From NCBI GenBank assembly GCA_964611275.1, contig CAZSZS010000016.1, forward strand, positions 1-30,719: 30,719 nt of DNA, written 5' to 3'. The position numbers and the translations under genes were made by a program. The notes below the pieces were generated by a model that was not told the DNA's origin, did no database searches, and worked only from the letters and a program-made list of their open reading frames with translations. Source of the stretch: WJMT01 sp964611275. Lineage in GTDB: Bacteria; Acidobacteriota; Aminicenantia; Aminicenantales; Aminicenantaceae. Positions 23,654 to 30,719 of the stretch are shown here, one piece after another (position 1 is the first letter of the stretch; each line of letters begins with the position of its first letter).

Positions 23654-24436
23654 ATGAGGAAAGATGACCTTGCAAAGCTGAACATGCAGTTCAGATATAG
23701 CCGCTGCGAAGATATATTGAACTGGATCATAGAAAATAAATTTCCGGATATGGCTATGACGTCCTCCTTTCAGGCGTCCGGCGTAGTATTGATAGATATT
23801 ATGAGAGGAATCGTGCCCGATTTTCCCATTTACTTCATAGATACAGGTTATCATTTTCCGGAGACTCTGGAGTTTAGAGACAGGTTGATACATGAATGGG
23901 ATTTGAACGTGATCACTGTCAAGCCGGATCCAAGAGAAAAAAGCCTTAGAGAAGCCAAAAAAGAGCCTCTTTATAAAAGAGATCCTGATCGGTGCTGTTT
24001 GGTGAATAAAGTGGAGCCTTTAAACAGACTGAAAAAAAGACTCAATGTAACAGCCTGGATGGCTGCTGTAAGGAGAGATCAAAATTCGAACAGAGAGGGA
24101 TTTAGTATGTTTATGTATGACCGGCAAGGATATGTCCGTATCCATCCGTTGATCCATTGGAGCGGGCAAAAAATATGGCAGTATATACATGAAAAAAAAC
24201 TGCCCTTTCACCCCCTATATGACAAGGGATATACTTCTATCGGTTGTTTTCCTCCTGAATGCACAAGTCAAAATCACTCAAGCAGCGACCCGAGGAAGGG
24301 GCGCTGGACCGACACGAAAAAAACAGAATGCGGCCTTCATCTTGACTTGGTTAAAGAGGAAGAAAATGCCTGGATTCGGCAACTCAATTTAAGGGAGAGC
24401 AAAAATGAGAAAAAGAAAACAAAAATTTTATCTTAA
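23654..24436 (+). CDS. cysH: APS/PAPS reductase (CysH-like)
   Basis: A 260-residue adenylylsulfate or phosphoadenylylsulfate reductase, which reduces activated sulfate to sulfite. Motifs: MTSSFQASGVVLIDIM, the pyrophosphate-binding region; YFIDTGYHFPETLEF; RRDQNSNREG; and the C-terminal catalytic Cys in ECGLHL. DRCCLV and GCFPPEC provide four further cysteines, as in iron-sulfur APS reductases, but the second pair is Cx4C where Cx2C is usual, with two extra residues. Other [4Fe-4S] family features are present, so APS is the likelier substrate. The start has only a weak purine-rich site. It overlaps the next gene by 32 bp, suggesting coupled translation. No sulfite reductase or sulfate adenylyltransferase lies nearby. 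Confidence 0.82.
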   Translation: MRKDDLAKLNMQFRYSRCEDILNWIIENKFPDMAMTSSFQASGVVLIDIMRGIVPDFPIYFIDTGYHFPETLEFRDRLIHEWDLNVITVKPDPREKSLREAKKEPLYKRDPDRCCLVNKVEPLNRLKKRLNVTAWMAAVRRDQNSNREGFSMFMYDRQGYVRIHPLIHWSGQKIWQYIHEKKLPFHPLYDKGYTSIGCFPPECTSQNHSSSDPRKGRWTDTKKTECGLHLDLVKEEENAWIRQLNLRESKNEKKKTKILS

Positions 24437-25733
24437 GTGCAAAAGCTGCGGACAAGAAATCGACACCTTTAATATATGGTTTCAGAACGGGCAAAGATGT
24501 CCTGAGTGCGGGGATAACAAAGCCGATGTCGTTTATACAGACAGAATGGCTCGGATTGATGACCTGCTTCTTGATAAAGACCCCTATTTCTCAGGTCTAT
24601 GGCGTTACTTTGATTATCTGCCTCTTAACAGCAAAGAGAACATAATAAGCTGCGGAGAAGGAATCGTACCCATTGATAGATGGCGTTTTCTGGAGAAATT
24701 TGCAGAGGAGAACCATGGGATCAAACTCAAAGTGTTTGCACACAGGCATGATGATAATTTTGCCACAGGGACTTTTAAGGACTTAGCCGGCTCTATGATC
24801 GCCAGTGTGCTCAAAGAGAACGGCATACCGACCTATGTAACGGCCTCAACGGGAAATGTCGGTGTGGCTTATGCCCGTTATCTGGCTGCGGCTGATATCA
24901 CTTTATATGCTTTTATTCCCAATAATGCTTCTCATGCCCAGGAGGCAGAGATCGGATGTTTCGGGCAGAAAGTTTTTAGAGTCAATGGGGATTATCAAGC
25001 AGCCAAAGAGATGGCGCTTGAATTTTCCAGAAGACACAACATGCTTCTGGCTGCCGGAAATTTTGACCCCATGCGCATTGAAGCCAAAAAAACCATGGTG
25101 TATGAATGGCTCCGGCTTATGCTGGATTTTCCAACTGTATACATCCAGGCTTTGAGCGGGGGAACCGGTCCTTTAGGTATTGCCAAGGCTTGCCAGGAAC
25201 TTGAAGGGATGAAGCTTTTTAAAAAAATGCCCCGGTTCATACTCACTCAGACTGATAAATGCTCTCCCATGGCGGATGCTTGGGCTGAAGCCAAGAAAAA
25301 GGGGTTTCCTGAAGGATGGGAAAAAACATATCCGATATACCATGACCCTGAGACCATAATCCCGACACTGGCAACAGGATATCCTAAGACTTATCCCTCT
25401 GTGAGCAGGTTGGTCTATGAGAGCGGGGGAGAGATCAACGACTTCCCTGAAGAAGATACCATTCCCATAACCCGCCTTGTGGCTTATGAATCAGCCGTAA
25501 GGATAGGGCCTGCGGCAGCGATCGCTGTTGGAGGTTTTTTCAGGTCTTTAAGTGATGGCCTGTTAAAAGAGGGTGATGTCGTTATTATAAATGTGGGCGA
25601 AGGAATAAGAAGAGCCCCGGGTTTTATGGCAAAGTTGATTTACAGCACTACCAATGTTGATACGATCGACCAGTGCAAACTGATGGACAGAGAAAAGTAC
25701 CGGAAAAAATTGTGGGACGATATCCTTAAATAG
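24405..25733 (+). CDS. PLP-dependent threonine-synthase-family enzyme
   Basis: A 442-residue fold-type II PLP enzyme. The N terminus has a zinc-ribbon-like pair, CKSC and CPEC (about residues 13-36). The PLP lysine is in GTFKDLAGS, ASTGNVGVAYARYL forms the phosphate-binding helix, and ALSGGTGPLGIA is the glycine loop. The ribbon and overall plan match threonine synthase (O-phosphohomoserine to threonine). Cysteate synthase of methanogens evolved from the same family and uses phosphoserine plus sulfite. Because the gene overlaps a sulfite-forming reductase by 32 bp, that reaction should be considered. Shine-Dalgarno agggagag lies within the cysH-like gene. Threonine synthase remains the default assignment. 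Confidence 0.8.
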   Translation: MRKRKQKFYLKCKSCGQEIDTFNIWFQNGQRCPECGDNKADVVYTDRMARIDDLLLDKDPYFSGLWRYFDYLPLNSKENIISCGEGIVPIDRWRFLEKFAEENHGIKLKVFAHRHDDNFATGTFKDLAGSMIASVLKENGIPTYVTASTGNVGVAYARYLAAADITLYAFIPNNASHAQEAEIGCFGQKVFRVNGDYQAAKEMALEFSRRHNMLLAAGNFDPMRIEAKKTMVYEWLRLMLDFPTVYIQALSGGTGPLGIAKACQELEGMKLFKKMPRFILTQTDKCSPMADAWAEAKKKGFPEGWEKTYPIYHDPETIIPTLATGYPKTYPSVSRLVYESGGEINDFPEEDTIPITRLVAYESAVRIGPAAAIAVGGFFRSLSDGLLKEGDVVIINVGEGIRRAPGFMAKLIYSTTNVDTIDQCKLMDREKYRKKLWDDILK

Positions 25734-25738
25734 AGCTT

Positions 25739-26326
25739 CTAAAATCTTTCAATAACAGTAAGAACAGAGAGGCAGTGATATCTGTTCACCTGGCTTTTAT
25801 CAATGCATGTTCCTCTTTCTATGATAAGAATACCGCGTGGATAATCATCCCACCTGTAGATAAAAAGATCATTTCGTGATCCTGTGATAGAAGCGAGTTC
25901 CTTTGTTCCCGAGGCAAGTTCAGGAAGCCCTAATTCTTTAAGGACTTTGTTCAAAGATGCGGGATTGACCATGTGGAAATAGCGGTGGGATTCATCCATT
26001 TTAAAATTCAATTTAGGTTCGGGGTTTTTAAATATGTATTTCGTGTACTCCCCCATACCATTAGAGTGGCCTTTTTCAATAGTATAATTGTATTCCTGTT
26101 CCTTTTTTGGAAACAGATGGGATGTGACATCTGAAAGAGTGATTTTTTTTGCTTCACTCTGGTTGAGGTAGAGAAGCCCTAACAGAAGAAAAAGGAAGAG
26201 AATAACCCCTCTGATAAAGTTTTCTTTTTCTCCCTTTATTAGTATCTTTAAAAGCCAGAAGGATGAGAGAAAAAGAAGAAGAGATATGGCTTCAGGAAGC
26301 GTGATTGAAGCGATAAAGTTACCCAT
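25739..26326 (-). CDS. Membrane-anchored protein of unknown function
   Basis: A 195-residue protein with two hydrophobic segments near the N terminus (about 9-27 and 37-55, with ILFLFLLLGLLYL) and a soluble domain after about residue 60. The latter is alpha/beta, with conserved-looking stretches HRYFHMVNPASLNKVLKELG and RWDDYPRGILIIERGTC, which gives a mature domain of about 135 residues. I do not recognise the family. The ribosome-binding site is modest (aagagaa). It lies 52 bp downstream of a 41-residue exported peptide in the same direction, so they probably share a transcript. It converges with the threonine-synthase-like gene, with 5 bp between stops. Confidence 0.65.
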   Translation of the reverse strand: MGNFIASITLPEAISLLLFLSSFWLLKILIKGEKENFIRGVILFLFLLLGLLYLNQSEAKKITLSDVTSHLFPKKEQEYNYTIEKGHSNGMGEYTKYIFKNPEPKLNFKMDESHRYFHMVNPASLNKVLKELGLPELASGTKELASITGSRNDLFIYRWDDYPRGILIIERGTCIDKSQVNRYHCLSVLTVIERF

Positions 26327-26378
26327 CGTTCTCTTTAGTTTAGTCGCAACAGCCTTGTATTTTCATGAAAAAATGAGA

Positions 26379-26504
26379 TCAGTGAGAAAACAATTTCTCA
26401 AGAGGCTCAGCTTTAGGGCCGTCTTCATCCATGCCGGAAAGAGGGGACAAGAAGAGATATATAAGTGTAAATGCAAGTAAGAGATATCTCTTTAGGCCGC
26501 TCAT
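26379..26504 (-). CDS. Small exported or membrane peptide, 41 residues
   Basis: Reads MSGLKRYLLLAFTLIYLFLS, then PLSGMDEDGPKAEPLEKLFSH. A basic start, a 15-residue hydrophobic helix and an SG|M-like cleavage site look like a signal peptide, leaving a 17-residue acidic tail. The ATG at 26504 is preceded by taaggag at the ideal distance, much better than the site of the gene that follows. No family is recognised. It may be a real small protein, a leader for the downstream membrane protein, or the remnant of a longer gene. Overlapping + strand frames here have no ribosome-binding sites. Confidence 0.5.
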   Translation of the reverse strand: MSGLKRYLLLAFTLIYLFLSPLSGMDEDGPKAEPLEKLFSH

Positions 26505-26541
26505 TATACTCTCCTTATTTGATGATTGGTCTTTGTTAAGT

Positions 26542-26568
26542 TTAATATTAAGTACAGAGAGATGTCAA
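26542..26568 (-). promoter_or_regulatory. Candidate promoter for the small peptide and membrane protein
   Basis: On the - strand a perfect TTGACA (26563-26568) is followed, after a short 15-bp spacer, by TATTAA (26542-26547), 37 bp before the ATG at 26504. Spacing is below ideal. Confidence 0.35.
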
Positions 26569-26664
26569 ATCGCAGAATATACAAAAAAGGCGGGAAAGGC
26601 TTTCATGTTCTTCAGTCGGTGAGAAAGCGTCAAGTGCTGATTTGGATCATGTTTGAGAAATCGC

Positions 26665-26670
26665 TTGACA
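26665..26670 (+). promoter_or_regulatory. TTGACA -35 box upstream of the MerR-type regulator
   Basis: Perfect TTGACA. The matching -10 is unclear: TAACCT at 17-bp spacing, or TATACG at 22 bp. Promoters controlled by MerR proteins often have over-long spacers, so autoregulation is possible. Confidence 0.35.
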
Positions 26671-26738
26671 TGCACACAGGAAAAGGATAACCTATACGTA
26701 CACTGATAGAATAAATGGAAGTAAACGTAAGGAAACAA

Positions 26739-27455
26739 ATGAAAGAAAAAATGTTTTTAAAGGATGAATTTCTTGAAATAACAGGAGTAGCGGAATCAGA
26801 GTTCAAGGAATGGCAGGATTTAATGTTACTGAAACCGGATGGGATCACAAATGAAAATGTTCCTTTTTTTACGAATAAAAGCATAGAGAGAGCTCAAAAA
26901 ATCAGAGAACTTATCGATATAGGATATGGATTCAAGGAGATACAGAGAATCGTTAAAAAGGTCGGGCTGCCGGGGGGAGAGTTCTCGGATATGAAACCGG
27001 ACAAAATCAATAAATACCTGACAGTGGGTCTGCTTGCGGAACGGGTTGGAGTCAGCCCCCGGACTATCAAACACTGGGAGGATAAAGGGATCATTGAATC
27101 TGATATGCGCAGTGAGGGAGGATTCCGGCTTTATTCCGAAATTTACACTTACCTGTGCAAGCTGATAAGGGATTTGCAGCTGTTCGGATATTCACTTGAA
27201 GAGATAAAGGAGATCTCTGATTTGTTCAGGGATTTTTTGGCCATGGATAAGAGCCTGGAGCGTTCTCCTTATGAGGAAACTGAGAAGAAATTTGATGTTA
27301 TGCTGAGGAAAATAGAAGAGTTTTATGAAAAAATAAACTTGTTTAAAAAAGGGATTGAACGATGGGATGAGCTTTTAACTAAAAAAAGGAAAGAGATTAT
27401 ATCTCTTAAACAGCGCAATAAAAAAAGAAAAAAATCAAAAGGCGGGAAAAAATGA
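26739..27455 (+). CDS. Tandem MerR-type transcriptional regulator
   Basis: A 238-residue DNA-binding protein. A classic MerR helix-turn-helix and wing is at about residues 88-160: YLTVGLLAERVGVSPRTIKH, W-EDKGII, GGFRLYSE, then LFGYSLEEIKEI. The first 80 residues look like a second, diverged MerR domain (FLKDEFLEITGVAESEFKEW, then FTNKSIERAQKIRELIDIGY with FKEIQRIV). A coiled-coil dimerisation helix and a Lys/Arg-rich tail (KRKKSKGGKK) follow; no sensor domain or metal cysteines are present. I start at ATG 26739 because aagga precedes it; an upstream in-frame ATG at 26715 has no site. Its stop overlaps the radical SAM start (ATGA), so it probably controls that gene and itself. Confidence 0.8.
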   Translation: MKEKMFLKDEFLEITGVAESEFKEWQDLMLLKPDGITNENVPFFTNKSIERAQKIRELIDIGYGFKEIQRIVKKVGLPGGEFSDMKPDKINKYLTVGLLAERVGVSPRTIKHWEDKGIIESDMRSEGGFRLYSEIYTYLCKLIRDLQLFGYSLEEIKEISDLFRDFLAMDKSLERSPYEETEKKFDVMLRKIEEFYEKINLFKKGIERWDELLTKKRKEIISLKQRNKKRKKSKGGKK

Positions 27456-28879
27456 GTAAGATCGTATTCATAGAACCCAAGGCACCGAACCTTCATATAT
27501 ATTCTCAGTTTAAACTTCCAAGGCTGGGGATTTATATTTTGAGCTCTCTCATGAAGAAAAGGGGTTGGGATGTAGATGTGATATATGAGGAAACGGACAA
27601 GATCGACTATTCTTGTTTGGAATCAGTGGACCTGGTAGGAATTTCCACCATTACCTCTACGGCTCCCAGAGCCTATATGATTGCGGATAGAGTGCGGGCT
27701 AACGGGACTCCGGTACTAATGGGAGGTCCTCATGTCACATTTTTATCAGAGGAAGGGCTGGAACACGCGGATTTTGTGGTCCGGGGAGAAGGGGAGATCG
27801 CATTGATGGATTTCATTGATGCATGGGAAGGAGACAGAGATTATTCCGGAGTGCCTAATCTGTCTTATAGGAAAAACGGCCAATCCTTTCATAATCCAAA
27901 AGGTCCTGTAATAGAGGACCTGGATGAAATACCCTTTCCGGATTTTGAAGGAAAATATGCGGGAAAAGAAAAAATAACAAGGCAGACCATACCTATCCAG
28001 ACATCAAGGGGCTGTCCCTTTAACTGTGAATTTTGTTCCGTGACAGGAATGTTCGGAAAAAAGTTCAGGTTCCGCTCCACGCAGAATGTGATAAGAGAGC
28101 TTCGTTTTTACAATAACAAGAAAAACCATATCTTTTTTTATGATGATAATTTCGCGGCAAGCCGGAAAAGATTAAAAACGCTTCTTGAGGCAATGATCAA
28201 GGAGGAGTTTAAGTTTGACTGGTCGACTCAGGTTAGAGTGGATATTGCAAAGCACAAAGATTTGCTGAAGCTCATGTATAAGGCGGGATGCCGCACTCTA
28301 TATATTGGATTGGAATCAATCAATCCGGATAGCCTTTTATCCATGAAAAAGAATCAGACTGTGGAGGAAATAAAAAGAGCGGTCAAAGTGATACAGAAAC
28401 ACCGGATTCGCATTCATGGGATGTTCGTGTATGGCTTTGATGATGACGACTGGCAGACGGTTAAAAAGACGATCAAGTTTGCCAAAAAAGCAGGGATTTC
28501 TTCTACTCAGTTTCTCATTCTTACTCCGCTTCCCGGTTCGAAATTTTATCAAAGAGTTGTATCTCAAGGAAGGCTTCTTTTTAATGACTGGTCTCTTTAC
28601 GACGCCCATCACGTGGTTTTCCGTCCAGCTAAACTCACTTTACTGGCTCTTCAAAAAGCTCAAATAATAAGTCATAAAAAGTTTTACTCTGTCAAAAGGT
28701 CTGTAAAAAGATTTTTTCAGTTTAAATGGATTGAGGTGGCCATCAGTCATTATGCCCGAAAACTAAATCGGATGTGGGAGAAAAAGAACCAGACATTCCT
28801 CAAAGCTGTGGACATTCTGGCGTGTAAAAAAAATGCCAGTGTGAAGCTTGACTACAAACAGAATATAAAACTGGATTAA
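27452..28879 (+). CDS. B12-binding-domain radical SAM enzyme
   Basis: A 475-residue protein. The N-terminal 140 residues form a cobalamin-binding-type Rossmann domain (VFIEPKAPNLHIYSQFKLPR, then LVGISTITSTAPRAYMIADR, GGPHVTFLSEEGLEHADFVV, RGEGE). It lacks the DxHxxG His motif, as in many class B radical SAM enzymes. The radical SAM core has CPFNCEFC (CxxxCxxC) near residue 189, followed by FYDDNFA, a SAM-proximal strand, and LYIGLESINPDSL. Such enzymes do methylations, cyclisations or C-C rearrangements. The basic C-terminal 100 residues are of unknown function. It overlaps the MerR gene by 4 bp and converges with the beta-barrel gene with a 4-bp overlap of stops. The substrate cannot be predicted. 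Confidence 0.87.
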   Translation: MSKIVFIEPKAPNLHIYSQFKLPRLGIYILSSLMKKRGWDVDVIYEETDKIDYSCLESVDLVGISTITSTAPRAYMIADRVRANGTPVLMGGPHVTFLSEEGLEHADFVVRGEGEIALMDFIDAWEGDRDYSGVPNLSYRKNGQSFHNPKGPVIEDLDEIPFPDFEGKYAGKEKITRQTIPIQTSRGCPFNCEFCSVTGMFGKKFRFRSTQNVIRELRFYNNKKNHIFFYDDNFAASRKRLKTLLEAMIKEEFKFDWSTQVRVDIAKHKDLLKLMYKAGCRTLYIGLESINPDSLLSMKKNQTVEEIKRAVKVIQKHRIRIHGMFVYGFDDDDWQTVKKTIKFAKKAGISSTQFLILTPLPGSKFYQRVVSQGRLLFNDWSLYDAHHVVFRPAKLTLLALQKAQIISHKKFYSVKRSVKRFFQFKWIEVAISHYARKLNRMWEKKNQTFLKAVDILACKKNASVKLDYKQNIKLD

Positions 28880-29502
28880 AACGTATACACGATCCCTGCG
28901 GCAACCAAAAAGGCTGACTGGGATTCATCCTGATCCATATATTGATAACGCATGTTTACCTGGGCACCTAACGCGCGGCTGAAGTAAATGTTCAGGCCCA
29001 ATCCGCCAAAAGCGGTCAAAGATTGTTTCTTTTCAGGCAGTTCTATTTGTGTTTCATATCCGTATTCAGAGATATAGGCTTTCATTTCCGGATTCAAAGC
29101 AAAACTTAGGCCTATTCCGGTATTAATAAAGAGAGAATACTTCTGGTTTTTTACAAGGTCAACTCCCAGTATCAGAAATCCAGAAGCATAATTGTATGTG
29201 TTGATTTTGACTGTATCATCATCGGAGGGATCGGTCAGCACGGTCGTCCCGCCCAGATTGTAGTGGGCTTCCAATCCAAAGAAGAACGGATGAAAACTGG
29301 TTGTAAATCCTAGTCCGAAACCCAGAGTAGAGAAAGAGGAAGCGACCGGAAAATCGTTTTCTCCTTCTATATAGTTGTCTTCAGAACCCGTGGCTCCCAT
29401 GAAATTAACTTTCCCCAAAAAGTAAAAATCATTGTTACTGAAAGCAAGGCTTGATGCGAGAAAGATTGAAAAAATGAATACGGCTGCTCTGAATAATCTC
29501 AT
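28876..29502 (-). CDS. Small outer-membrane beta-barrel protein
   Basis: A 208-residue protein with a signal peptide (MRLFRAAVFIFSIFLASSLAFS-N). The mature part alternates polar and hydrophobic residues in strands (FYFLGKVNFMG, FLILGVDLV, AQVNMRYQYMD) separated by acidic loops, and ends in a terminal Phe (AAGIVYTF), the usual BAM signal for an eight-stranded barrel. Most like OmpA/OmpW-type porin-family proteins; transported substrate unknown. The Shine-Dalgarno is aaagga. It lies 14 bp downstream of the cysteine protease gene and probably shares its transcript. Confidence 0.78.
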   Translation of the reverse strand: MRLFRAAVFIFSIFLASSLAFSNNDFYFLGKVNFMGATGSEDNYIEGENDFPVASSFSTLGFGLGFTTSFHPFFFGLEAHYNLGGTTVLTDPSDDDTVKINTYNYASGFLILGVDLVKNQKYSLFINTGIGLSFALNPEMKAYISEYGYETQIELPEKKQSLTAFGGLGLNIYFSRALGAQVNMRYQYMDQDESQSAFLVAAGIVYTF

Positions 29503-29516
29503 CTATTGATCCTTTC

Positions 29517-30719
29517 TTAAAATTTGCCTTTACCTTTTTTTATATTTATCACAGTGATCTGTGCTGTAGTGGAACTCTCGAATATACTGTCTGTGACGAC
29601 GAATAGCAGCTGATACTCACCGGATTGAGTGTAAGAAGGGGTCCATGAAAAGTGTCCTGAGGATAAGTTAAAACTCGCCCCGTTAGGGATATTGGAGCAG
29701 GTGTAAGTCAGGGTATCGTCATCAGGATCGCTTGCGGTTACTGTGAATGACAGTTCTTCACCTTCTTTGACACTTTGATCAGGAATTCCATTGATTTGAG
29801 GGGGATTGTTGGCAACGGAGACATCCCATGCTTTGAGGACCCATGTCCCTCCCTCACATTCTCCCATCCTTATTTTGAAGTAGCCGTTTTCTCCCCAATT
29901 TGTGCCCCAGGAATTTTTGCATATCCAGTAGTTTCCACCCGCATCATATCCGACGAGAACCACCAGATGGCCCCCTTCGTAAGAGGCACCGGCTGTTTTT
30001 TCATAGACTCCTGAAGTGTAGTAGTAGAAGTCATCGTAGACATCCATATAAAACGCTATGGGTCCGCTTTGGAGAGAACTCTTAACCGCATATCTGTCTT
30101 CAGAATAGGTCGTAACCCAGCCCCAATTTTGTATTTTAAATAGTTTCTCATTCCAATTGCTGCAGAGCTGGCACGGGATATTCATTGCTTGATAGGGGAA
30201 ACACTCTTCAGCAACGACTCCATTTGTTTCCATATAATCAAAAGATTTCCATGCATACCCGCCATCGCAGTCTCCCGCACTGGAACAGGAGATCAGGTCC
30301 TGTTCGGAAAGGTCCGGGTAAGTGAGCGCAGCTGCAGAGGATTTGCTGAACATATCTTTGATTTTTACCAGGATTTCCGAGAGATTTGTGCTGGTGTTTG
30401 ATGAAAGAGAAGCCGGTGAATACAAGTTATTTTCTGTGTTGTATCTTGCCTCTACCGTTCCGCAGGCTGCAAAGGCCCAGCAGCTTCCGCAGTCTCCCTG
30501 GCTTTTCACTGATGTTAAATAATTGTGGCCGTTTTTATCTCTCCAATCGATTTGATTGGGAAGAGCTGGTTTTATCTCGATCGTAATGATTTTTTCGGGC
30601 TCCGCATACAGCGGCCTGAAAGCGCCAAGCCTGTGTTTCCTCTCTTCAGGAAGAAGTTGGACAAGAGATGTTTCGCCTGCTTTCCAGTCAAATCCTTGTG
30701 CCTGTATCTGCGTGTTTAT
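29517..30719 (-). CDS. Papain-like C1A cysteine protease with Ig-like C-terminal domain (5' end cut)
   Basis: 400 residues are visible; the N terminus lies beyond the right edge of the window. The frame is open to the edge, so a GTG at 30509 inside the mature enzyme is not the start. A propeptide-like segment (about the first 50 residues, ETSLVQLLPEERKHRLGAF) leads to IDWRDKNGHN and KSQGDCGSCWAF, which carries the oxyanion Gln and catalytic Cys six residues apart as in papain. The His is in GGHLVVLVGYD and the Asn in CKNSWGTNWGENGYF. A typical disulfide-rich insertion is also present. About 95 C-terminal residues (NNPPQINGIPDQSVKEGEEL and on) form a cadherin/Ig-like domain common in surface proteins. 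It should be secreted. The beta-barrel gene follows by 14 bp. Confidence 0.88.
   Translation of the reverse strand: MNTQIQAQGFDWKAGETSLVQLLPEERKHRLGAFRPLYAEPEKIITIEIKPALPNQIDWRDKNGHNYLTSVKSQGDCGSCWAFAACGTVEARYNTENNLYSPASLSSNTSTNLSEILVKIKDMFSKSSAAALTYPDLSEQDLISCSSAGDCDGGYAWKSFDYMETNGVVAEECFPYQAMNIPCQLCSNWNEKLFKIQNWGWVTTYSEDRYAVKSSLQSGPIAFYMDVYDDFYYYTSGVYEKTAGASYEGGHLVVLVGYDAGGNYWICKNSWGTNWGENGYFKIRMGECEGGTWVLKAWDVSVANNPPQINGIPDQSVKEGEELSFTVTASDPDDDTLTYTCSNIPNGASFNLSSGHFSWTPSYTQSGEYQLLFVVTDSIFESSTTAQITVINIKKGKGKF

Noticed and set aside
26286..26622. Two short + strand open frames (26286-26480 and 26431-26622).
   Set aside because: Neither has a Shine-Dalgarno sequence or protein-like pattern, and they overlap better-supported - strand genes.
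30507..30509. GTG as a start of the right-edge C1A protease.
   Set aside because: The codon lies only six residues before the catalytic Cys; the frame is open to the window edge with a propeptide-like sequence upstream.
1..30719. tRNA, rRNA, CRISPR arrays and intact insertion sequences.
   Set aside because: I looked for cloverleaf signatures, regularly spaced repeats and transposase motifs by eye and found none; a covariance-model scan would be more reliable.

Overview
The window looks like a chromosomal segment of an uncultured, heterotrophic Gram-negative bacterium. Signal peptides, lipoprotein-type signals, a small outer-membrane beta-barrel and a Spy/CpxP-like periplasmic protein all point to a two-membrane envelope. 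The mix of secreted proteases (M64, two papain-like C1, lipoprotein M48, TldD/TldE), a DUF2961/GH172 protein, Tat-exported aldo/keto reductase and a pgsB-pgsC-pgsW set recalls Candidatus Aminicenantes (OP8). That assignment is an inference from gene content only. No rRNA, tRNA, CRISPR array or intact insertion sequence was recognised.

Layout. 1-379: no gene; an AT-rich stretch with a 25-bp imperfect inverted repeat framing about 240 bp. 380-5257: secreted M64 peptidase (-), exported protein with a NADase-type glycan-binding domain (+), probable lipoprotein C1 peptidase (+), exported beta-rich protein (-). 5258-5499: divergent regulatory region with two strong palindromes. 5500-14734: a long + strand operon of SH3 protein, M48 lipoprotein, CHASE2-class III adenylate cyclase, metallo-beta-lactamase-fold hydrolase, MscS-type channel with a cyclic-nucleotide-binding domain, RCK potassium channel and a GH172-like protein. 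14779-15303: Spy/CpxP-like protein (-). 15593-18289: poly-gamma-glutamate genes pgsB, pgsC, pgsW. 18238-19018: two decayed genes on the - strand. 19139-25733: Tat-exported aldo/keto reductase with ferredoxin-like tail, TldD, TldE, a CysH-like APS/PAPS reductase and an overlapping threonine-synthase-like enzyme. 25739-26504: membrane protein and a 41-residue exported peptide (-). 26739-28879: tandem-MerR regulator overlapping a B12-binding radical SAM enzyme. 28876-30719: beta-barrel protein and papain-like protease (-), the latter cut by the window edge.

The most interesting unit is 6921-12583. It contains a cyclase that should make cAMP, an MBL-fold hydrolase that could degrade it, a cyclic-nucleotide-gated MscS-like channel and a K+ channel, consecutive and nearly touching, so they could form a self-contained cAMP-to-ion-flux circuit. 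The cyclase lacks a conventional start codon upstream of its first membrane helix; an ATT at 6921 behind a good Shine-Dalgarno sequence is the best candidate. pgsB has the same problem. A second idea worth testing is that the CysH-like reductase (sulfite producer) and its overlapping threonine-synthase-like partner make a sulfonated amino acid such as cysteate.
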